Assembly: GCA_035550715.1 (NCBI GenBank)
Contig: DASZOP010000173.1
Coordinates: forward strand, 1-12,490
Source: DASRVA01 sp035550715
GTDB lineage: Bacteria; Gemmatimonadota; Gemmatimonadetes; JACCXV01; JAHWKZ01
Length of the DNA: 12,490 bases
Direction: 5' to 3'
A program made the translations under genes and the position numbers. Below are positions 6,128-12,490 of this stretch, piece by piece (position 1 is the stretch's first letter; every line of letters starts with the position of its first letter). The notes beneath the pieces are model-generated. The model did not search any database. It was not told the DNA's origin and worked only from the letters and a program-made list of their open reading frames with translations.

Positions 6128-7663
6128 ATGCATCCCATCAGGACAAAGCTCGCCGTCCTGGCTGTCGGCCTGGCTTGTCTGGCGCTGGGCGTGCTGTTCG
6201 CCTCGACGGTGGACCGCACGTCGGGCACGCTGGCTTCCGCCCAGACCGGGGAGACGGTCCCCACGACGGAGGCCTCGCTGCGCGAGACCCAGAACGCGTT
6301 CACCCGGATCGCCCAGGAGGTGACGCCGTCGGTCGTGTACGTGACCGGCCAGCGCCGCGTGGACGGTCCGGACATGCAGCTCGACCTGGGCCCGTTCGAG
6401 GACTTCTTCGAGTTCCGCAATCCCCAGCAGCCGGGCCCGCAGTATCGACCCAGCGGAGGCTCGGGGCTCGTCGTTCGAGAGGACGGCTATATCGTCACGA
6501 ACAACCACGTCGTGGATGGGATGGCGAACCTCAAGGTCACGCTGAACGACCGGCGGGAGTTCCCCGCCGCCGTGGTCGGCCGTGATCCGTCGACCGATCT
6601 GGCCGTACTGAAGATCGAAACCGACGAGCTGCCCGCCGCCCGATTGGCGCCTGCCGGCGACATCCAGGTCGGCCAGTGGGTGCTTGCCCTCGGCAACCCC
6701 CTCGGGCTCGAGTTCACGATGACGGCCGGGATCGTCAGCGCGATCGGGCGCGGGAACCTTCAGATCATCGACCGCGGGGATCAGCCGTACGCGATCGAGG
6801 ACTTCATTCAGACGGATGCCGCGATCAACCCCGGCAACTCGGGCGGCCCGCTGGTCAACATCGAGGGGCTGGTGGTCGGGATCAATACCGCCATCGCCTC
6901 CCGCACGGGCGGCTATCAGGGGTACGGCTTCGCCATCCCGATCGCCATCGTCCACGAGGTCGTCGACGAGCTGATCGACACGGGCGAGGTCCGTCGCGCG
7001 GTGCTCGGCGTCTCCATCCAGCCGGTCACGCCGGCCGACCGGCAGGCGCTGAACCTGCCGTCCAACGCCGGCGTCCTGATTGCCGACTTCGACCAGCGGG
7101 TCGCCGACAACCCGGCCCGCAAGGCGGGCCTCCAGCCGCTCGACGTCGTGCTGGCGGTGGCCGGCCGAACGGTCATGACGCCGAGCGAGCTCCAGCAGGC
7201 GATCGCCTTCCACGATCCCGGCGACGACGTCGAGCTGACCATCTGGCGGGACGGCGACGAGCGGGAGATCGAGGTCACGCTCGGCGAGCGCCCGGCGCTC
7301 GAGAGCGAGCAATCTTTCGCCGGCCGCAACCCGACGTCGCGCGAGGCCGCGCTCGGCATGGAGGTCCAGGACCTGGCCGACCAGGGCCGGCAGGCGCTGG
7401 CCCAGCGGACGGGCATCCAGGCTACGGCCATCCCGCAGGGCGTCCTGGTGAGCTCCGTCGATCCGCTCGGCCCGGCGGCCGACGCCGGAATCCCCCCCGG
7501 TGCGGTCATCACCAGGATCGGCGACCGTGAGATCTCCTCGATCGACGATTACCGGGCCGCGGTCGAGGCTCTGGAGCCCGGCTCCGCCGTGTACTTCCGG
7601 ATCTTCATCCCGGTGGCGGGGAACGGTGGTCAGCAGTTTCGGGCCCTCCGGGTGCCCGAGTAG
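6128..7663 (+). CDS. HtrA/Deg-family serine protease with two PDZ domains
   Basis: 511 residues, DegP/DegQ-like. Residues 7-25 form a hydrophobic signal or anchor (LAVLAVGLACLALGVLFAS), with a possible signal-peptidase site near ASA-Q at 36-39, so the protease acts in the periplasm or on the outer face of the inner membrane. The chymotrypsin-fold domain carries the triad His127 (VTNNHVVDG), Asp157 (STDLAVLK) and Ser238 (NPGNSGGPLVN). PDZ1 (about residues 295-395, starting RAVLGVSIQPV) and PDZ2 (about 408-505, with PAADAGIPPGAVITRIGD) follow. Such proteases degrade or refold misfolded envelope proteins, with PDZ domains binding substrate C-termini and controlling oligomerisation. The long linker between signal and protease domain (DLGPFEDFFEF...) matches the LA-loop region of Deg proteases. 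Start chosen from the AGGAGGT site. A rho-independent terminator follows. DegP and DegQ roles cannot be separated from sequence alone. Confidence 0.95.
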   Translation: MHPIRTKLAVLAVGLACLALGVLFASTVDRTSGTLASAQTGETVPTTEASLRETQNAFTRIAQEVTPSVVYVTGQRRVDGPDMQLDLGPFEDFFEFRNPQQPGPQYRPSGGSGLVVREDGYIVTNNHVVDGMANLKVTLNDRREFPAAVVGRDPSTDLAVLKIETDELPAARLAPAGDIQVGQWVLALGNPLGLEFTMTAGIVSAIGRGNLQIIDRGDQPYAIEDFIQTDAAINPGNSGGPLVNIEGLVVGINTAIASRTGGYQGYGFAIPIAIVHEVVDELIDTGEVRRAVLGVSIQPVTPADRQALNLPSNAGVLIADFDQRVADNPARKAGLQPLDVVLAVAGRTVMTPSELQQAIAFHDPGDDVELTIWRDGDEREIEVTLGERPALESEQSFAGRNPTSREAALGMEVQDLADQGRQALAQRTGIQATAIPQGVLVSSVDPLGPAADAGIPPGAVITRIGDREISSIDDYRAAVEALEPGSAVYFRIFIPVAGNGGQQFRALRVPE

Positions 7664-7699
7664 AAGGTCCTTCCTACGGGGCGCCCCCGGCGCCCGGTT

Positions 7700-7733
7700 C
7701 GAGCGGGGCGGACCACCGCCCCGCTCGGCTTTT
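7700..7733 (+). terminator. Rho-independent terminator after the htrA-like gene
   Basis: GAGCGGGGCGG (7701-7711) pairs perfectly with CCGCCCCGCTC (7716-7726) around the loop ACCA; C7700-G7727 extends the stem to 12 bp. A CTTTT run follows at 7729-7733. This is the clearest intrinsic terminator in the window and separates htrA from the tRNA-tig-clp unit. Confidence 0.85.
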
Positions 7734-7760
7734 CGGCGGCCCTTTCTTTCGCGACGGCGC

Positions 7761-7790
7761 TTGGTCGGCCCCGGGCCGGCTCCTTATCTT
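7761..7790 (+). promoter_or_regulatory. Probable promoter for tRNA-Leu and possibly tig-clpP-clpX
   Basis: TTGGTC (7761-7766) and TATCTT (7785-7790) are separated by 18 bp and match sigma-70 type boxes at 3-4 of 6 positions each. The element lies between the htrA terminator and the tRNA, about 25 bases before the mature tRNA 5' end, where a promoter is needed. Confidence 0.45.
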
Positions 7791-7815
7791 GCTCATGCCG
7801 CACCCGGGCGGCGGT

Positions 7816-7901
7816 GCGAGAGTGGTGGAACTGGTAGACACGCAAGCCTTAGGAGCTTGTGGCCGTTGGCCGTGGGGGTTCGAATCCCCCCTCTCGCACC
7901 A
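7816..7901 (+). tRNA. tRNA-Leu, anticodon UAG, CCA encoded
   Basis: A class II tRNA with a complete cloverleaf. The acceptor GCGAGAG (7816-7822) pairs with CTCTCGC (7891-7897), followed by discriminator A and encoded CCA (7899-7901). The anticodon stem CAAGC/GCTTG (7843-7847, 7855-7859) encloses the loop CTTAGGA with anticodon TAG at 7850-7852, reading CUA and other CUN leucine codons. A long variable arm (GGCCGTTGGCC) and the T-arm GGGGG-TTCGAAT-CCCCC complete it. A tRNA-Leu just before tig is a known arrangement in several Gram-negative groups. Confidence 0.97.
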
Positions 7902-7931
7902 CCGCTCGGCTGCGTGGGGCGGCCGCAGCCT

Positions 7932-7961
7932 CCGACGGTCCGTCGGGCGGGGCCCCGACGG
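7932..7961 (+). terminator. Hairpin between tRNA-Leu and tig, with a competing alternative fold
   Basis: CCGTCGGG (7940-7947) pairs perfectly with CCCGACGG (7954-7961) around CGGGGC and is followed by CTTT, a weak terminator-like tail. The upstream CCGACGG (7932-7938) can pair instead with part of the same left arm (CCGAC with GTCGG), so two mutually exclusive stems are possible. It could end part of the tRNA transcription, leaving read-through for tig, or act as an RNA processing site. Confidence 0.45.
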
Positions 7962-7998
7962 CTTTGGCCATTCTTGGAACGAGATTGAGAATAGACGA

Positions 7999-9339
7999 GT
8001 GAGCGGACAGCGAGTCGAGAGGGAGCCGGTCGCGGCCGGGGGCTCGGACATCCGGACACGGGTCGAGGAGCTCGAGCGGTGGCGCCGGCGGATGGAGATC
8101 CACGTGCCCGCGGCCCACGCCGAAGTCGTGCGTCGCCGTCGCGTCCACGAGTACGCCCGCCGGAGCCGGCTCAAGGGGTTCCGGCCCGGGAAGGCCCCCG
8201 ACGCGCTGGTCGAGCGTCAGTTCGAGGCCGACATCGATCGCGACGTCCTCGAGGACCTGGTCCGCGAAGGGTTCGAGTCGGGCGTCCATGAAGCGGGTCT
8301 CGATCCGATCGGCGCGCCGCGCTTCCGGAACGTCCATTGGACGGCCGATGGGGACCTCGAGTTCGCCGCCGAGTTCGACGTCCGGCCCGAGATCGAGCTG
8401 GGCCGGACCACCGGCTTCCGGATCGAGGAGCGCTCGCGGGCGGTGACCGATTCGGACCTCGAGCGGGTGCTCGATCGGCTGCGCCGGGACCGCGCCGCCT
8501 GGACCGCCGTGGACCGTCCGGCGGCCGCCGGCGACCGGGTGCGGTTCGAGAGCGTCCCGCTGGACGATCGGGGTGCCCCGATGGAGTCGGAGCGGATCAC
8601 CGACCACGTCGTCGAGCTGGGCTCGGGGACGATCCTCGACGACTTCGAGACGGGGCTCGAGGGGCGGCGGCCCGGCGAAGAGGCGACCTTCGACGTCCGG
8701 TTCCCGGACGATCATCGGAACGAGTTCCTGCGCGGTCGGACGCGGACCTTCCGGGTCAGGGTCGGTGAGGTACTGGAGCGCTCCCTGGCCGGGCTGGACG
8801 ACGATTTCGCGCGCTCGGTCGGAGCCTTCGAGTCGCTGGACGCCCTCCGCGAACGCCTGCGGGAAAACCTCGACGCGGAGGCCCGGGAGCAGGCCCGCCG
8901 GGATGTCAACGAGCAGCTCATCGACGCGGTGATCGAGGCCAACCGGATCGATCTGCCCGATACAATGGTGGAGCAGTACATGGCCAACCTCCTCGGGGAC
9001 CGTTCGGCCGGGGAGATCGACGAGGAGCGGCTCGCCGAGATCCGGCGGGCGCTCCGCCCGGGCGCCGAGCGCGCCCTGCGGCGACACTATATTTTGAACC
9101 ATCTCGCCGACCGCGAGGGCCTCAGGGCGTCCGAAGAGGAGATGGACGAGGCCATCGCCGAGCGGATCGACGCCGGAAAGACCTCGGTGGCCGAGACACG
9201 CCGCCGTCTGGCTCGATCGGGCGAGCTCGAGGATTTGAGGTTCCATCTGACCATGGAACATGTTTTCGAGTGGTTGCGCCAGGGGTCCGAGATCACATCC
9301 GTGGAGGTCCCGGATGATGGAGATGATGGAAACGAGTAG
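7999..9339 (+). CDS. tig: Trigger factor, ribosome-associated chaperone and prolyl isomerase
   Basis: 446 residues from GTG 7999, near the usual 430-450. Trigger factor binds ribosomal protein L23 at the tunnel exit and shields nascent chains. The ribosome-binding signature GFRPGKAP lies at residues 60-67 in the N-terminal domain. The FKBP-like domain follows (GDRVRFESV...VVELGSGTILDDFETGLEGRRPGEEATFDVRFPDD...FLRGRTRTFRVRVGEV). The C-terminal helical arms start near LAGLDDDFARSVG. The protein is rich in Arg and Glu and diverges from well-known members outside the signature. Most trigger factors begin about 16 residues later, and no ATG is available in the N-terminal region, so the GTG start (weak GAGA-type ribosome site) is the best choice but not certain. 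The gene lies 97 bp after tRNA-Leu and 24 bp before clpP, the standard tig-clpP-clpX order. Confidence 0.95.
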   Translation: MSGQRVEREPVAAGGSDIRTRVEELERWRRRMEIHVPAAHAEVVRRRRVHEYARRSRLKGFRPGKAPDALVERQFEADIDRDVLEDLVREGFESGVHEAGLDPIGAPRFRNVHWTADGDLEFAAEFDVRPEIELGRTTGFRIEERSRAVTDSDLERVLDRLRRDRAAWTAVDRPAAAGDRVRFESVPLDDRGAPMESERITDHVVELGSGTILDDFETGLEGRRPGEEATFDVRFPDDHRNEFLRGRTRTFRVRVGEVLERSLAGLDDDFARSVGAFESLDALRERLRENLDAEAREQARRDVNEQLIDAVIEANRIDLPDTMVEQYMANLLGDRSAGEIDEERLAEIRRALRPGAERALRRHYILNHLADREGLRASEEEMDEAIAERIDAGKTSVAETRRRLARSGELEDLRFHLTMEHVFEWLRQGSEITSVEVPDDGDDGNE

Positions 9340-9363
9340 TTTGAAGGTGGAGGAGAGACCGAT

Positions 9364-10041
9364 ATGCCGTTGATTCCCATCGTCGTCGAGCGCACCGGGC
9401 GCGGGGAGCGATCGTACGACATCTACTCCCGGCTGCTGAAGGACCGGATCGTCTTTCTCGGCACGCCGATCACCGACGAAATCGCCAACCTGGTGATCGC
9501 CCAGCTCCTCTTCCTCCAGGCCGAGGCACCGGACAAGGACGTCAACCTCTACATCAACAGCCCGGGCGGGGTGGCCTCCGCGGCGCTGGCGATCTACGAC
9601 ACCATGCAGTACCTGGAGAACGACATCTCCACGATGTGCATGGGGATGGCGGCTTCGGCCGGAGCGTTGCTCCTGGCGGCGGGGACAGCCGGAAAGCGGT
9701 TCGCCCTGCCCCACTCACGGGTCATGATCCATCAGCCGCTCGGCGGAGCGCAGGGACAGGCCACGGACATCGAGATTCAGGCCCGCGAGATCCTGCATCT
9801 CAAGGAAAAGCAGATCGAGATCCTGGGCCGGCACACGCGTCAAGGATCGGACAGACTGCGGCAGGACATGGAGCGTAACTTCTGGATGAGCTCGGAAGAA
9901 GCCCGTGATTATGGCATGGTTGATGCTGTTTTGATGCCCCGCGACTCCAAGACCGACGGCCGGCCATCGAAGGCGGGGGGCAACGGGCGGTCGAAGAACC
10001 GGGACGACGCGGACGCCGACGAGAACGACGACCGGGACTAG
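9364..10041 (+). CDS. clpP: ClpP protease subunit with Asn at the catalytic Asp position
   Basis: 225 residues; the proteolytic core of ClpXP, a tetradecameric serine peptidase in the cytoplasm. Conserved blocks are RIVFLGTPI, LYINSPGGV, the nucleophile Ser98 in MAASAGALLLAAG (family AASMGALLL), and His123 in SRVMIHQPLGG. The third triad position, Asp in the family motif [DE]RD-x-[FW], reads MERNFWM, giving Asn172 (codon AAC, 9877-9879). The rest (SEEARDYGMVDAVL) is normal. Beyond about residue 193, where typical ClpP ends, there is a hydrophilic tail: first Lys/Gly-rich, then Asp-rich. There is little or no propeptide: the mature-like LIPIVVERTGRGERSYDIYSRLL starts at residue 3. A strong GGAGGAG (9349-9355) precedes ATG. 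clpX starts 9 bp downstream, so the two are co-transcribed. Confidence 0.97.
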   Translation: MPLIPIVVERTGRGERSYDIYSRLLKDRIVFLGTPITDEIANLVIAQLLFLQAEAPDKDVNLYINSPGGVASAALAIYDTMQYLENDISTMCMGMAASAGALLLAAGTAGKRFALPHSRVMIHQPLGGAQGQATDIEIQAREILHLKEKQIEILGRHTRQGSDRLRQDMERNFWMSSEEARDYGMVDAVLMPRDSKTDGRPSKAGGNGRSKNRDDADADENDDRD

Positions 10042-10050
10042 GGCGCGACG

Positions 10051-11342
<1,292 letters not shown>

Positions 11343-11346
<4 letters not shown>

Positions 11347-11942
11347 CCCTCCCCGTCGAGCAGGCCCGTCTCGCGCTGATCACGGCGTCTGCGGGCGAGC
11401 GCCCCTCCCCCGAGCTTCCCGAAATCGCTTTCACCGGCCGCTCGAATGTCGGCAAGTCCTCGCTCCTGAACACCCTCATGCGGCGGAAGAGGCTGGCACG
11501 GACCAGCCGTACGCCAGGCCGCACGCGCGCCATCCACTACTACCAGGTCGGGGCCCGCTGCTACTTCGTGGACCTGCCCGGCTACGGGTACGCCGCCGTC
11601 CCCGAGGGAGTCCGACGGGGCTGGGCGCCGATGATCGAAGGATATCTGGACTCCAGCCCGCGGCTCGCCGGAGTGCTCTCGCTCGTCGACGGGCGGCGTG
11701 AACCGGCGGATGCGGATCGCCTCATGATCGACGGGCTGGCGGCTCGCGGCCTGCCGACCCTGGTCGTGCTGACCAAGGCGGACAAGGTGCCGCGCGGCCG
11801 CAGGTCGGCCGGTCTGGACGGCGCCGCCCGGAGTCTTGGCCTCGACCCCGATCAGGTGGTATGGTTCTCGGCGCTTACCGGGGAAGGACGCGACGAGGTT
11901 CTCTCCGCGGCGGAGGTCCTCTTGAAAGGGGTGGAAGCATGA
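11343..11942 (+). CDS. engB: Ribosome biogenesis GTP-binding protein EngB (YsxC/YihA), probable CTG start
   Basis: About 199 residues of a TRAFAC-class small GTPase needed for large ribosomal subunit assembly. G1 is GRSNVGKSS, G2 region TSRTPGRTRAIHYYQV, G3 DLPGYGYAAVP, G4 TKADKV, and the G5-like SAL near the end. The family N-terminus (about 25-30 residues, then LPEIAFxGRSNVGKS) is fully reproduced if translation begins at CTG 11343-11345: TLPVEQARLALITASAGERPSPELPEIAFTGRSNVGKS. The first ATG, at 11478, lies after the G1 motif and would give a dead protein, and no GTG or TTG occurs in frame before it or within about 120 nt upstream. The CTG overlaps the clpX TGA as CTGA. The gene is coupled at its 3' end to the next gene by ATGA. 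clpX-engB adjacency is common in bacteria. Confidence 0.92.
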
Positions 11943-12490
11943 GCGTCCGGGTCTGGATCCGGCTCGCCGCCGGGCTGGGGTACACCGCCCTTGCGTGCGC
12001 CGCTCCGGCCCGCGAGGCATCGCCCGCCGGCGATGTCGGCACCGCCGCCGACACGCTCCCGCCGACACCGGCCGCCCCCACGTTCGGGACGCGCGCCGCA
12101 GGCACGCTGAGTTGGGAGGAGCTGAGCGTCCGGATGGTGGGCCGTGAGACGAGCGCCGGCCTACAGATCGACATCACCATTCTCGATCCGTCCGTGCTCA
12201 CGGTGGCGGCCCCGGACATTCGCGCCTATCTCGTGGACCTGCAGCGCCGGGCGCGCGTCGAGAGCGGCCTCTCGGAGCGCGAGTTCGGCGAGCGGAAGGC
12301 TTTCCTCGTGGGATTCACCGGCTTCGAGAAGGAGGTCCACTACGATCCCACCCTGCTCCACATCCGCAGCGAGGGGTCGACCTTCTATCCTCTGAGGATC
12401 ATTCCGGTGAGCGAGCGGTTCGAGCGGCGCGTCGTCGACCTCTACCAGACCGTCTACGCGATCTACCTCTTCGAGCCGTCGGTGGACCTG
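11939..12490 (+). CDS. Unrecognised exported protein, possible lipoprotein, cut by the right edge
   Basis: Open from ATG 11939 through the window end, 184 residues visible, no stop. The ATG overlaps the engB stop as ATGA, so it is probably translated in coupling with engB. The N-terminus MSVRVWIRLAAGLGYTALAC is a short signal-like segment ending at Cys20. The lipobox is imperfect (Ala at -3), so lipoprotein status is plausible rather than clear. Residues 21-55 are an Ala/Pro/Thr-rich linker, as often follows an exported N-terminus. The rest is a mixed alpha/beta domain with many charged residues: ITILDPSVLTVAAPDIRAYLVDLQ, then FLVGFTGFEKEVHYDPTLLHIR, then FYPLRIIPVSERF...LYQTVYAIYLFEP. I do not recognise the family and assign no function. 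Base composition is like its neighbours. Confidence 0.82.
   Translation, partial: MSVRVWIRLAAGLGYTALACAAPAREASPAGDVGTAADTLPPTPAAPTFGTRAAGTLSWEELSVRMVGRETSAGLQIDITILDPSVLTVAAPDIRAYLVDLQRRARVESGLSEREFGERKAFLVGFTGFEKEVHYDPTLLHIRSEGSTFYPLRIIPVSERFERRVVDLYQTVYAIYLFEPSVDL

Noticed and set aside
7789..7998. Upstream extension of the trigger factor frame through the tRNA
   Set aside because: The extension translates tRNA-Leu sequence; the gene must start after it, at GTG 7999.
9312..9336. GATGATGGA-like short repeat at the 3' end of tig as a repeat element
   Set aside because: Only two imperfect copies inside coding sequence, encoding an ordinary acidic C-terminus (DDGDDGNE).

Overview
The window is very GC-rich and gene-dense, with small gaps and many 4-nt stop/start overlaps. 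The gene set points to a Gram-negative bacterium: a HtrA/Deg periplasmic protease, a membrane-anchored diheme cytochrome c, an exported protein with a lipobox-like cysteine, and the order tRNA-Leu, tig, clpP, clpX, engB. The style suggests a phylum such as Gemmatimonadota or a neighbouring candidate phylum, but nothing here fixes the taxonomy.

Left part (1-3815). A 5'-truncated thiD-like kinase (+) ends tail to tail with a complete minus-strand operon. Read in its own direction (3815 down to 492) the operon is: diheme cytochrome c, two tandem EutN/CcmL-type microcompartment vertex proteins (BMC-P), a deoxyribose-phosphate aldolase (DeoC) with an unusual cysteine-rich N-terminal extension, and a family 2 glycosyltransferase. 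The last four genes overlap by 4 nt at each junction. The operon is bounded by divergent dnaK and convergent thiD, so its gene content is fully visible. It has no hexameter-type shell protein (BMC-H/T), aldehyde dehydrogenase or phosphotransacylase. It looks like a satellite of a sugar-phosphate-type bacterial microcompartment whose main locus is elsewhere, or a reduced version of one.

Right part (3999-11942). This is a protein quality-control block on the plus strand: dnaK with a strong downstream hairpin, an htrA/degQ-like protease with its own TATAAT box and ribosome binding site, a rho-independent terminator, tRNA-Leu(UAG), trigger factor, clpP, clpX and the ribosome-assembly GTPase engB/ysxC. 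A coupled, unrecognised exported protein runs off the right edge. Chaperones (DnaK, trigger factor) fold new chains, ClpXP degrades cytoplasmic proteins and HtrA covers the periplasm.

Points most worth a second look: the vertex-protein/DeoC operon and the DeoC cysteine cluster; ClpP with Asn in place of the catalytic-triad Asp; and two genes (glycosyltransferase and engB) that lack any ATG/GTG/TTG start and appear to begin at CTG inside a CTGA overlap with the upstream stop codon. No stretch longer than about 220 bases lacks a gene.
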